Under the pieces are notes generated by a model that saw only the letters and a program-made list of their open reading frames with translations, was not told the origin of the DNA and did no database searches. From Theropithecus gelada (lineage: Eukaryota; Chordata; Mammalia; Primates; Cercopithecidae): a DNA stretch of 64,000 nucleotides. The DNA is taken from NCBI RefSeq assembly GCF_003255815.1, contig NC_037681.1:62077690-62141689 (forward strand), written 5' to 3'. Of the stretch, positions 1-11,100 are shown piece by piece. Numbering within the stretch: the stretch's first letter is position 1; each line of letters begins with the position of its first letter. The position numbers and the translations under genes are program-made.

Positions 1-910
1 TAAATTCTGTTAATTGAAACGTACTTCAAAGTCTATCAATGAGGAATAATAAAAAGGGAAGTTAATTGGAAAGTATGAAGCTGTGATTGATTCCCTAGGG
101 CATATGTTAGCTTTTCTTCCTGGCACATTTGGGAATGGGGTTTGCTCTAATTAGGAAAAACAAGCATCTCAGAGCTATTCCATGGCCCCTCCACGTGGCC
201 TGGCAGAATACCAGCATTGTTTTAGTCTTGATCCTTTAAAAATATTTTCCTTCTCTTCAGCATTCGAAAATGCTTTGATAGCTTTAAAAGTAGTTCTTCT
301 TTTAAGAGACATCATGGGAAAGACGGGTAAAAAGCTGCCAGAAAAAATCTGTTCTTGAGGATAAATGACAATGTTCTGTTTTCTTTAGGAATAAATAAGT
401 TCTCACATAATATTCTAAATCATGGTCTCTGAGCTTTATTAGGTAAATTCTGATGAGATATTAAAGAAAATAATCTTACCATATTAATAAACACTTAAAT
501 GAGTTACATTTTAATGTGAATACAGTTAGCTAGTTTATTTTTCTTAGTCACGGAAGGACTACAGTCATCCTTTGTATCAAGTGGTAGCATTTATCTACTG
601 TTTTTCTGTATTATGGAGAGCCTAACTTCAAGTTTTCTAGAAGTATACATAATTTATTTATAAGAGCCTCAAGACAGTTTGTATCCACATCAGAGAGCAC
701 TATAATGATGATCACATATGACAAAAGGTTCTTTTATGAAGTACAAAATGTTAATGCTTTGTTTTAATTTACTCTTCTCTCCCAGAATCTAGATGGTGAT
801 TGAATTCGTAAGCTTATTCTATCCTCTGGGCAAGTTTCATGAAGATTTATAAGGTGTGGAACTTTTAGTCAGTTCTGCTCTTAGGATATTATTAATCAAA
901 TCTAGAAGGA
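1..910. other. AT-rich unique DNA, nothing recognised
   Basis: No repeat family, coding frame or RNA gene is recognisable here. The stretch is AT-rich and free of obvious simple repeats. Old, highly decayed insertions could be hidden below what can be seen by eye. Confidence 0.5.
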
Positions 911-1086
911 GACTGCTTAGACTGAGGCTGGAACTCCTGGATTCAAGTTGTAGCTCGGCCAATCTCAAGGTCATTAGCCTTGGATGAGTTTACATTTCTA
1001 GGCCTCAGTTTTCTCAACTGCAAAATAAGAAGCTTAAACAGATTTTTTTCCATGGATCATTTCCAGTTCTAGAGTTCTATGATTAT
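911..1086 (+). mobile_element. MIR SINE
   Basis: The order of motifs follows a sense MIR: a 'ggattcaagttgtagctc' stretch, then a decayed 'aaggtcattagcc' block, then 'ggcctcagttttctcaactg' followed by 'caaaataagaa'. The tail 'ttccagttctagagttctat' is typical of MIR variants. MIR is a tRNA-derived SINE mobilised by L2 machinery and inactive for more than 100 million years. The copy is diverged, and its ends are approximate. Confidence 0.8.
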
Positions 1087-1401
1087 TAAGAGATATTTAG
1101 TTTTACATATTTTAAGTTCATAAAATAAGAGAATTGAAAAATCCTAAGTCATCAAACACACGTAAACATTTAAATTTAACTTCAGAACACAATAGCTAAA
1201 CATCATTAGCAATGATTATTTTGTTTTTTTCACGTATATTGCTCTTCCCAGAAAATATTGATTGCTTATATAATTGCCTTAGGGTAACATATTATTCAGT
1301 GGGATATTTATCCAAAATTGCATACATGTTATATAAATTATAAAAGGAAACCACTTCTTAGCCTTGACTTTCACCAATCTTTTATTTTTAATTATTCTGG
1401 T

Positions 1402-1612
1402 AGTCATTTACTCAATAAACATTTAATAAGTGTTTGTTGGACATTCATGTGTCCTGTGATGCGGTAGACATTTTACCATTTACATGACACATTTAATAAT
1501 CCCAGAAATCCTGAGCCATAGAAAACAGTATTAAAGAAGTTAGGTCTGGTTCAAAGATAAAGATCTGATAAGTAGTGAGACTAGAATTTGAATTCATATT
1601 TGGCTCTGTGCC
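1402..1612 (-). mobile_element. MIR SINE, antisense
   Basis: The stretch opens with 'ctcaataaacatttaataag', the usual antisense MIR end, and closes with 'gactagaatttgaattcat', the decayed form of the antisense 'gggatttgaaccca' block. The length of about 210 bp is close to a complete MIR. The middle is strongly diverged. Confidence 0.65.
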
Positions 1613-2060
1613 AGATATTTTTGTTTGTCCTCCTTTTGTTTGTCATCATTATTCTCCATTTTGCCCCCTGTCTCAGGAGGCTGACCTGTTTGTATTACAT
1701 CAACAGGCCAAAAACAGATCCCAGAAAGAGATACCAGGGAAGGAATGAAGTGAGTACAAATAAGGTTCCTATGTCCCTGCCTCACTCCCCTCAGGTTCAC
1801 CTGGGGCTGGCTGTGTCTCTTAAGCATAGCTTAGTGCTCCACTCAAGTTGGGCCTCCCTACACAATTCTTTCCTTCCAGGTATGGTCATACCTCTTACCC
1901 TAGTGGACCTACTAGTGATCACAGCTCTGAGGCCCTGTACTTCTCTTATCATTTCCTACATTCTGCCCTTGCTTCCAGAAATAGTTCCTTTTTAATCCCT
2001 TCTCAGATTATCCCAATTTAAATGTTCCATCTCTTTCCTGCTGGGATAACCTACATTTAG

Positions 2061-2299
2061 ATATGTTTAGATATACAAATACTTACCATTATGTTACAGT
2101 GGCCTATAGCACTCAGTACAGTAACATGTTGTACAGATTTGTAGCCCAGGAGCAATAGTCCATACTGTATAGCTGGGTGTGTGATAGTTTATATCATCTA
2201 GGTTTGTGTAAGTACACTCTGATGTCTGCATGATTATAAAATCACCTAACAATGCATTTCTCAGAACATATCCCCATCATTAAGTGACACATGGACTAT
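2061..2299 (-). mobile_element. Tigger (pogo-like) DNA transposon end, Tigger3/4 type
   Basis: From 'atatgtttagatatacaaat' onwards the sequence follows the terminal part of a Tigger3/4-type element: 'caatgcatttctcagaacat', then the terminal inverted repeat 'atcattaagtgacacatgga', then TA. Only one end is present; the transposase region and opposite terminus are missing. Tiggers are cut-and-paste transposons that duplicate TA. The strand is given relative to my recalled consensus and could be reversed. Confidence 0.75.
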
Positions 2300-3014
2300 A
2301 TTTGAGACAAAGATCTCCTCCAATAGTAACAACAAGAGCTCATATTTCAAAGACATTACCATTGTTCTCTTCCTGTATTTCTCTTACCAATTAAAAACTT
2401 AAAATGACATCAGTAAGAATCTAGGATTCAAGGATGATCAAAATTCTATAATTGCATTAATATGTTTTGCACCAGAATGATAATAATAAACAAATCTAAC
2501 CCACAATAGGACTTCACAGCGACCCACCATCAGCTCCTGCCAGTAGAGGAAAATATCCTTGACATGCTATCCCTGCAACTGCCCACACGTCAAGGTACTA
2601 CCTAGGACTAAGTTTGAAAAAGCATAATAACATTAGAGGGACTATGTGATCTCATAAAATAAGCACAATAAGTTTTAATATTGTCATTTAGGTTGCCTGG
2701 GAATTGACATTAACTCTAATCTTTTGTCCCAGAACCTCTTCCATACAAAAACAAAAAAAAAGTAGTGAGAGGGATTTCTGTTGATTCCACCAAATAGGCA
2801 GAATTCTAGGACTATGAGTGTTCTTATATCTTGGCTGAGGTAGATACCTATACACCAATTTCCTTGTTTGAGTCAGTTAAGCAATGAGACACAGGTGCTA
2901 GAATATATTGGCTTGATAAAAGCAAGGAATACTTAATCTAAATATTGGTCCAGTAACTGAAAAGATCTGCTCGCATATTGGAGAAAAGAAGTCTCTAGAC
3001 TGTGCATTCCTAAC
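2300..3014. other. Unassigned AT-rich DNA
   Basis: No repeat family or gene is recognised. A short A-run lies near 2750. The interval separates the Tigger end from an antisense L1 insertion. Confidence 0.45.
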
Positions 3015-3330
3015 TTTTTTTTTTTAATTTATTTATTTTTTATTATACTTTAAGTTCTAGGGCACATCACAACGTGCAGGTTTGTTACATATGTATACAT
3101 GTGCCATGTTGGTGTTCTGCACCCATTAACTCATCATTTACATTAGGTATATCTCCTAATGCTATCCCTTCCCCCTCCCCCCACCCCACAACAGACCCCG
3201 GTATGTGATGTTCCCCTTCCTGTGTCCAAGTGTTCTCATTGTTCAATTCCCACCTATAAGTGAGAACATATGGTGTTTGGTTTTCTGTTCTTGCGATAGT
3301 TTGCTGAGAATGATGGTTACCCAACTGCAT
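3015..3330 (-). mobile_element. L1 (primate) 3' end, antisense, 5'-truncated
   Basis: An 11-T run (antisense poly-A) is followed by the antisense L1P 3' UTR: 'tactttaagttctagggcac', 'gcaggtttgttacatatgta', the C-rich tract at 3166-3187, and the 'gtgagaacatatggtgtttg' block that spans the end of ORF2. Similarity to L1 stops near 3330, so only about 315 bp of the 3' end were inserted. The 5' junction carries an unusual perfect hairpin, described separately. No target duplication was found by eye. Confidence 0.9.
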
Positions 3331-3344
3331 GGATGCAGTTGGGT
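3319..3344. repeat. Perfect 11-bp inverted repeat with 4-nt loop at L1 5' junction
   Basis: Arms 3319-3329 (acccaactgca) and 3334-3344 (tgcagttgggt) are exact reverse complements around the loop 'tgga'. The left arm is still L1-like; the right arm is not. This suggests a snap-back or template switch when the L1 cDNA was resolved. Confidence 0.8.
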
Positions 3345-4585
3345 TTTTATTTTTACTTGGAATTTCAAGTCTGAGTTCTTGGGAGTCTGTGGAACCAGTG
3401 AAATACATGAAAAGGCCAGTGTGCATGTACCTTGTACTGGAGAGAGATCCCAAGACATTAATCAGAGTCTCAAAGAGGCCTAAAAACAAAGTTAGTAGGG
3501 GAAAATGGGCAATATGTCTGCTTCATTGGCTGGACCAAGGAATAAAGATTAGCAGACAAGATTACTCAGATAGTATTCTGATTCCAAACACTCATGAAGA
3601 AACTTTATGATTTTTGCTTTAATTTTCTGCATAGACTTTTGGGAAGATACATATCTTAGCAACAATTATTTTGTCAAAAATCAGGTTTATTGATTTGAAA
3701 TAGATCCTTTATGTCCTTTTTTCTCAAGGCTTGAATTCCCTTGAGTAAGTTATTGATTGAATGTCCAGACCTGTAAGACTGAAAGACTGTTCCTGTATAG
3801 CAACAACAACAAAAAAATAAATCTCTTAATGTCTTTGAGATCTTTCCTGACAAACCACAGTCCCACAATCACAGGGCCTCTGACTACCACAGGTTTAACC
3901 TGGAGAGTTTAATATGCCAATACTAAATGTTGAAAAAGATCACATATTCTGGTACTTTTTTTCTTAATATGTTCATTACTTTTTTCTCACCAGGGAACCA
4001 GCAATGAGCAATTCAGTGACTATAAATTCAACTGTTTGAAAAATAGAGGTCCTGAGGATATAATAAAGAATAACATTTGTTTAGAGGGAACAAGGTAATA
4101 ATTGCTCCTTTCTATCCAGATCAGTGGACTTCATTTTTTATGCTATGTAGCAGGATGTAATCATGTATATGATCAGCTTTGTCCCCAAAGAGTTACTGAT
4201 GTAATTCTTAAGAAGTTATATTTTTCCATTATTATGTTCACATAAAGGAGTTCTCTCTTCAAAGGAAATGTGCTGGAAAAAAATATATTATGATGCTGTA
4301 ATGAATGTCCTTCAACATATACAGGATAGTCAAGGCTATAACTTCACTTATCTTACCTATACTAGAAAAAGATTTTGTATCTCTAATTCCCATTACAAGG
4401 TGTTCAGGAGGGCTGCCTTTCAGCACTATTTTATCCAAAAGAGGTATTCCTTCTATAGTCCCCTCTATAGCCCTAAGGTTTTTTTTTTTCCAAACCTCCT
4501 CTCCAAACTGTTACCCAAGTCTTTCTATTGGCCAAAGCCATAAGTCACTTATTGATCTTTAACATCTTTGAGCTGCTTCTATAAT
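3345..4585. other. Unassigned DNA, no gene recognised
   Basis: There is no recognisable repeat or coding exon. Open frames of up to about 90 codons occur, but none has recognisable domains, a supported start or any sign of codon bias. A T-run near 4480 is isolated. Confidence 0.45.
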
Positions 4586-4589
4586 TTGA

Positions 4590-5010
4590 CATGGGTTACT
4601 CCCCCTTCAAACACTCTAACTCCTTGGTCACTGTTTAACTACTGACACTATCTTCTCTTGGTCTCCTCACACCTCTCCACTGATTCTCACCCATCATGAC
4701 ACAGTACTCTGCCTCGATCCTCTTAAATGTGTATACTCTAAGGTTCTATCCTTGATAATTTTCTCACTTAAAAATCTCATCTACCACCTTTATGTGACAG
4801 CATCTAGATCCGGGGCACCTAATAACCAACAGTCATCCCTATAAATGTATTTCAGATTTACCTACAAAAATGGAACTAATTATCCTCCCTAACTTCCCTA
4901 TAGCCAAACTGGTTTTTCCTTCTATAATCTCTTCTTAGCTTAATACTATCATCATCCATCCAGGCATTCAAACCAGGGGTAACTAACTCTCCCTAAGACC
5001 TTTACACAAG
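4590..5010 (+). mobile_element. L2 LINE fragment, ORF2 region, sense
   Basis: The sequence follows the L2 reverse-transcriptase region as I recall it: 'ttctcttggtctcctcacac', 'ttaaatgtgtatactctaag', 'ggttctatccttg', then a decayed 'gatttacctacaaaaatgga' block. L2 is a CR1-clade LINE, extinct in placental mammals. Reading frames are destroyed. The copy lies head-on to an antisense L2 piece immediately downstream. Confidence 0.5.
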
Positions 5011-5014
5011 TAAT

Positions 5015-5370
5015 AACATTTGAGCTTGATCCTAATGAATAATAAAAATACACCAGTTTGAAAAGAGCATAAAAGAGCATTCCAAGAAAGAAATTCGATT
5101 TTCAAAAACTCATTGAGCTGAGAATTTTGTGTGTATGTTCTTTAAAGTTTCTAAAAGATAAAGGACAAGGATGGGGGAAAAAATCATTGAATCTTGAAAT
5201 AGCATGATATATTTAGAGATTGATAAGAAAGTATGTTGGGCTGGATTATAAAGAGTACAGTAGATGGTAGAAGAAGATGAAATAGAAGTAAACTGAGATC
5301 TGAGTATAAAGGATTTTATGTGTCATGCTGAGGCTTTGTACTTTATAATAGGAACAACGGGAGGTCTCTC
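5015..5370 (-). mobile_element. L2 LINE fragment, antisense
   Basis: 'taacatttgagcttgatcct' and 'agagcattccaagaaag' match the antisense L2 3' region (canonical motifs 'gacatttgagc' and 'gagcattccag'). 'gtgtcatgctgaggctttgt' followed by 'actttataatagg' matches the next block. The copy is diverged; edges are approximate. Confidence 0.6.
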
Positions 5371-7210
5371 ATTATCCTCAGAAAACTCTCTTTTAGTAAC
5401 GCCTGTGGCCTTCGTCTTGCCTCTATTGTTTCCAAAAATCTCATCATGTCTTTCCTAAGCCATTCTTGGGAAATATCTAACTCAAAAAGTCATGCAGGAT
5501 TTGTTGCTCAAGGTTCAGAGGGGCTATAAGAGCACAGTACTGCCCTTACAATCATTCTTGATAAGAACATTGTAGTGAATATTTAAAGTATTAGACAGCT
5601 CGCATCTATTTACCCATCTTTTGAAAACAGAAGCTCAATTTTCTCTTGAGGATCACGCCTCTTCCACTGAAGCTTGTGTGCTTCAAGTGGAGGTGAGTCT
5701 TTGTTCAATTCTTGCTCCCTTTCCACCACTAACCGGGCCATTTTCTCCTTCTGGTCACGGTAATTCTTCAGGGATAGACACGACTCCATTGAGGAAAATA
5801 ATTGTCAGATCCAAATATTTTGTTTGAACTATTTAGAGAGATGTTACCTTTTCTATTGAATTTAAACTAGGGAGGATGTAAGACGGGAGCAACTAGCAAC
5901 CAGTTTATCCCCACCAAAAGCCTGAGGATGAAGTTAGCATGAAGTAAAATAAAAACAAAAGACATTCATAGCTATGTGCTTGGTGCTGTGACAGATACCA
6001 TGCAGTAAATGCATGGCCTCTACTTTAAATATGTTCAAAATATATCTGAGGATACATAAAAAGGAAGAAAATTGGAAAGCTACCATCTCCTGTCCATACT
6101 ATAAGGAGTCTTCAAGGTAACACAACAAGAATATTTGTTTCTTCTCTATTGAGACAAGCAGGAGAACGTACTGAGCTGCCTGAACTTTAAAATGGGGGTT
6201 CTGAAGGAGTATAAATTAGGCATTTAGGCTTTCATTTGTCGTCATTTCTTTTCTTTTCTTTCTCCACGATCTCACATTCTTCAATATTAGTGAGTCAAAA
6301 TATTCCTACCAACTCTGCCCTGGCTTTATTCTGAATTGTCTTATAACCATGTTTTTCTGTAGAAAAGGAGACGTGATGGCATACTAATTTTAGAACAGTT
6401 TGACGTGCAATGGAAAGTTAGACTGAGAAACACTCACATGATCAGAATGCAATCCAGGGTTGATGATGGCAAAAAGATGCTTAAGGAAACTGAAACTCAG
6501 GAGACAGGCTGACTGAGATTGAATAACTGAGAAACAACTTAAGGGGATTTGAGCATATTAGAGTGAAAAAAACACCAGCAAGTAAAACCATCCAGGCATA
6601 CAAAAAGAAACCACAGGAGATACTTTATTTATATTTTTATCATGCTGAGTGGAAAAAAATATGAAATGGAGGCTACAAAGAGAGTTGTTTTGAGCTACCT
6701 GTAAGGAGAGGACCTGAAACCAACGTACGAAGCTGAAGATCAGAGGACCTTAACTGTCTCATCCTGCAAAAGCCCCAGCACTCTTTCTGTCTGGCTCGTG
6801 CTGAAGCTAGTAATGAGGCCATCTGCTTGTAATGCTCACTCTGTGTGTGGCTTGCACCCAGAAATCTCCACGCCTTCCAGCAAAGTCATTTTTACACTGT
6901 ACCTGACAGACAGAGCATGTGTTTGTGCTAAAAACACTGCAGGAAAGGGGTACTGGGAGGAATCAGAAAAGCCTTGACCTTGAAAGAAGTCATCCATGAG
7001 CCCTGAGATAGAATTAAAAAGCCAGGGGCAGTGGAATGCTGAAGAACAGACTAATAGCAATTCGTTAGACCCATATGACACCATAGTAGGAAAGAACACC
7101 TGTTTTGGGTTGCTTTGGAGGAAGACAAGCATGGTAGCCTCATTTTTTCAAATAACTTCATTCTCTTCAGCATATAGCTAAAAAAAAAAAATGGAGTCAA
7201 CAATGACTTT
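5371..7210. other. Unassigned DNA, no gene recognised
   Basis: This stretch holds no recognisable repeat. Frames of up to 98 codons (for example 6836-7132 minus) lack any known motif. One splice-donor-like string at about 5690 stands alone, with no acceptor or long frame to pair with it. Confidence 0.45.
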
Positions 7211-7225
7211 GAAAATCTTAGTGGG

Positions 7226-7533
7226 GGCTGGGCGCGGTGGCTCACACCTGTAATCCCAGCACTTTGGGAGGCTGAGGTGGGCGGATCACAAGGTCAGGAG
7301 ATAGAGACCAGCCTGACTAACATGGTGGAACCCCGTCTTTACTAAAAATACAAAAATTAGCCAGGTGTGGTGGCGTGTGCCTGTAATCCCAGCTACTTGG
7401 GAGGCTGAGGCAAGAGAATCGCTTGAACCCGGGAGGTGGAGATTACAGTGAGCTGAAGTCATGCCACTGCACTCCAGCCTGGGCGACAGCAAGACTCCAT
7501 CTCCAACAAAAAAACAGAAAAGAAAAAGAAAAA
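7226..7533 (+). mobile_element. Alu (AluS-type) with target-site duplication
   Basis: This is a full dimeric Alu starting 'ggctgggcgcggtggctcac', with A- and B-box promoter regions in the left arm, a middle A-rich linker and a right arm ending in a mixed A/AAAAG tail. It is flanked by the 16-bp direct repeat 'gaaaatcttagtgggg' at 7211-7226 and 7534-7549, the target duplication left by L1-assisted insertion. The AluS assignment rests on general features. Confidence 0.97.
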
Positions 7534-8219
7534 GAAAATCTTAGTGGGGACAACATTACAAACTGATAAAGACCAAAACACTTATCATGATCCTTTACAA
7601 CCTGATTTCAACTTACTTTGTCACCGACCCCATTTCATGCCATTTATTCCCATATACACCCAAATTTTGAAAATCCACAAATGTGTCATTCACTTCAATT
7701 CCTCTGTACCATTAAAAATACAGTTTGTGCTGCTCATAATTTAGCTTTCACCCTTTTCCAAATGGATCAAGGAAGGATGAAGTAATTTGCCCATGATCAG
7801 ACACAATTTAAGAGTATGAAATGTTAATAGTACACTGGAAATGAAAGAAGAGTCAAAAGTAATGGTTATAACATTTGAATAGAGATGTGTATACAAAAGA
7901 TCACACTCTGTGACTCCCCACAATATTTCCTGCATTTAGAGAACTGGACCTCCGTGTGATAACATCGGCCTACATGCAGGGATATTTTAAGAAATATCCT
8001 AACAGAATTAGTCCTTCATCTCATTTAGTCTGAGGATTTTACAAAGGATACTACATGTTACATTATTCAAGGTTCTTCTGCTAAGGATCCTCAGCAGAAA
8101 TTTCTCTGTGGTCTTCAACGTTAGTTATTCTTCAACTGGAAAGCTGATGGGCATTAGCAACTAGAATGGTTAGAAGCAAATTTGGGGCCCACCCATTGCA
8201 AGTATATAGGACCCTACAG

Positions 8220-8997
8220 CAGTAAACCTTTTTGTAAAGGGACAGATAGTAAATACTGTGTTTTAATCTTTGCAGCCCATACTGACTCTATCACCGCTAC
8301 TGAACTCTGCTGTTGTAGTGTGAAAGCAGCCATAGATAGTGTCACAGGGCCAACCCCAAAATTAGGGCTCAGCCTGGAAAGCCAAGTACATGGGTTCTTA
8401 GCTTCATGCAGGAAAGAATTCAAGAGCAAGCCAACAGAGTAAAGCCAAAGCAAGTTTATTAAGGAGCAAAAGGAAGGCTGCCCTACAGGCAGAGCAGTTC
8501 CCTGGGCTGCTCACCAGTTATATTTGTGATTATTTCTTGATTATTTGCTGAATAAGGATGGACTATGCATGAGTGTTCTGGGAAAAGGGCAGAAAGCTCC
8601 CAAACTGGGTTTTCTCCCACATCCAGACTACACAGGTTAATTTCCTAGCATTACCATTCCAATTGTACACTGTCATGGCACTGGTGGGAGTGTTTTTAGC
8701 ATGCTAATGCATTATATTGGCATATAATGAGCAGTGAAGGTAACCAGAGGTCACTTTCCTCACCATCTTGCTTCTAGCTGGTTTTGGCCAGTATCTTTTA
8801 CTGTCTCCTGTCCTATAATCCGGGTCCTGTGACTTGTCCTCTTGGAAACCAGTCCTGCCGGATTCCTATCTCAATAGTGCACAAAGGAATGAGCAGAACT
8901 GTGTTCCAATAAAACTTTATTGATTAATGAAAAACTTTATTGATAAAAATAGGCAGGATGCTGAATTTAATCCACAGGCTATAATTTGCTGATCCTG
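8220..8997. mobile_element. Nonautonomous hAT (MER-type) transposon, split by an LTR
   Basis: Two halves, 8220-8339 and 8878-8997, together form one hAT-type element. The left half has the terminus 'cagtaaacctttttgtaaag' and then 'gtgtgaaagcagccatagat'. The right half has 'agaactgtgttccaataaaa' and ends 'aatttgctgatcctg', complementary to the left terminus. Candidate 8-bp target copies at 8212-8219 and 8998-9005 are only loosely similar. The right half carries a partial duplication of 'aaaactttattgat' (about 8911-8944). The exact MER family name is not certain. Confidence 0.75.
8340..8873 (-). mobile_element. Solo LTR, endogenous retrovirus class I type
   Basis: This 534-bp block begins TG and ends CA, and is flanked by the 4-bp repeat ATAG (8336-8339 and 8874-8877). 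A 4-bp duplication is usual for class I ERVs. Read on the minus strand it starts TGAGATAGG; an AATAAA signal lies near 8457-8462 in the U3-R-U5 order expected for an antisense LTR. No internal retroviral sequence is present, so it is a solo LTR left by LTR-LTR recombination. It interrupts a hAT element. I did not assign the LTR family. Confidence 0.8.
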
Positions 8998-9002
8998 CTC
9001 TA

Positions 9003-9595
9003 TGGCATATTTTTGTAACAAAGTCTCAGTCATGGTTCTGGTCATTCTTTTCACTTTTCTCCTTGTTCTTTCTTACCCATGTATTTATGTTTTATGACTG
9101 TGTTTTATATCGTTGTGCTGCCTTCCTAGTATTTTATGACACTAAGTAAGAAATATCTAAATAAATATTTTTAAATTAGTTGTCCAGGGCTTACTTTGTG
9201 GTTATGTGTCCTTTAAGAAAAGACATTTGCCAAAGTTAATAGGGCAACAAAACTTTTCAGATAGGATAGATATTAAGATATCTAGAAATTCGAATGTAGG
9301 ATTTTATTGGTAATTTTTCCTCTGGGTGTACACCTAAAGAAAAATGAAGAGAAGGCCCAAGTGGTTAAGGAGGTCAGACAAAGAGCGATGACTAGGTAGA
9401 GGTACAAAGACACTGGTTGCTAGTAGTAGACCATTTTTTCTTCTGATTTCTTATTTGTAATAGAGTGATATTTATAGCTTCCTGGCTTCTATTAGTACAT
9501 TTTTATATTTCATGAAAGCCATTTATAATAGTGCTACAGGTCATATGGTTAATCCTACTATGTAATTGTTCATTCATCTCTGACTTAAACACCTT
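9003..9595. other. Unassigned DNA
   Basis: No gene or named repeat is recognised. The stretch lies between the hAT element and a long antisense L2. Confidence 0.4.
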
Positions 9596-9599
9596 ATAA

Positions 9600-11100
9600 A
9601 TTAATTCATTCTATACAGATTATTGAATAAACACTAATATTGTATGCCAAGTGCTGTTCCAGCCACCATGTATACAACAGTAAAAAGACCATGTCTCTAC
9701 CCTTGTGGTATTCGTTTCTCAGTGAAGAGAGAAAATGAATAAATGAATGAATGAATAATGCGGAGCAAGGGGTGCAGAGGGAGAAAAGCAGAACAAAAGG
9801 ATAGAAAGTGATAGAGAGCTATTTTATGTTGGGGAGAGACATAAATGAAGCCTTGGAGCAGGCCATGCAGGTATCTGAGGAAAGAGAATCACAAGGGAAA
9901 AAACACAAAGTACAAAGTTCAAAGGTTCTGAGGGTGGGAACCTGTCTGGCCTTTTGAGCAATTACAAGGAAACCATTTTTAGCAATAACAAGAAGTAGAG
10001 CAAGTGAGGGGCAGTGTAGAAAGCAATGAGGGAAGAAGGAAAATAGAGGATGAGATCTCACTAGGGCTCAAAAAACTCTCTTAGGCTGTGGACTTTTTTC
10101 TGTAGGAAACTGAAGTTTTTGACCAAAAGAGTACATTATTGACTTATATGTTAAAGGAGCTCAGTGACTGCTACAGAGAGTATATAATAGGGACAAAGAT
10201 GAAAACAGAAAGACCAGTTAAGAGACTTGAATTTCCAGGCAAGAGAGCATGGTGGCCTGGACCAGAATGATAGAGAAAGTAGTAGTAAGAAGCAGTCCTC
10301 TGTATTTATCTGAAAGAGCTATTCTGATAGTGTTTCATGACTAGGTTGATGTGAAGATATGACAAAAAACAAAGGAGTCAAAAAAGACTCAAAGATTTTT
10401 TATGAAGGAAAACGGAAGAATGAATTTTCCATTAATCAAGATGAGGAATATTAGTAACAGGAATGGGAAGAAAAATCGTGTATTTATTTTGAGCATGTTA
10501 TGTTTGAGATGGCTAATCAGACATCCAAGTCGATATGTTGAGTACATAATTTACCGAAGTCCAGAGATTCAGCAAACAGGTAAGGATGAGGAATATAAAT
10601 GTGGAGTGGTCAAGATGAGATAGTATTTAAAGCCATAGGCTGGAGAAGGCAGCCATGGGAGTGAGAGCAGTTAGAGAAATTGAGAAGTCTAAAGACTGAA
10701 CTCTGAGTACTCCAACTTTAAAAGATGTGGGAAAAAAAGGAGGAATTTGGCAAGAGAGAATGAAATTGATGGTAGCCAGCGATGTAGGAAGAACGTGAGG
10801 AAAGCGTAGACTCCGGGAAATTACATGTAGAAAGGGTTTCAAAAATAAAGGAGACATTACCTATGTCAAGTGCTGCTGATTGATGGGTGGAGGAAGGTAA
10901 GAACTGAAAGGCGGCCTTTGCTTTCGTCAACATAAAGGTCACTGATCTGTTTCATGAGAATGGTGAGGATAAACGCCTATTTGAAGTGGATTCAAGAACA
11001 GGAAAAGATATGTTGGAGGTCACTGGCATGAAAATTTTTTGAGATTTTGCTCCTCAAAAGGGGAAGAGAGAAAGAGACAGTAGCTGGAGAGGGACAAAAA
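9600..11100 (-). mobile_element. L2 LINE, long antisense fragment (3' UTR into reverse transcriptase)
   Basis: The block follows antisense L2 for about 1.5 kb in order: the 3' end ('attgaataaacactaatatt', 'gccaagtgctgttcc'), 'tctacccttgtggtattcgt', a GA-rich stretch, 'gcatggtggcctggaccaga', 'gagcatgttatgtttgagat' (equivalent to the RT-coding strand), 'atgtcaagtgctgctga' and 'agtagctggagaggg'. All frames are broken. An (AATG)n-like run at about 9736-9760 belongs to the L2 3' end. Boundaries are approximate. Confidence 0.7.

Noticed and set aside
5686..5698. Splice-donor-like gaggtgagtc; similar strings near 10578 and 16535
   Set aside because: Isolated donors are common by chance; none has an acceptor with an open exon at a sensible distance.
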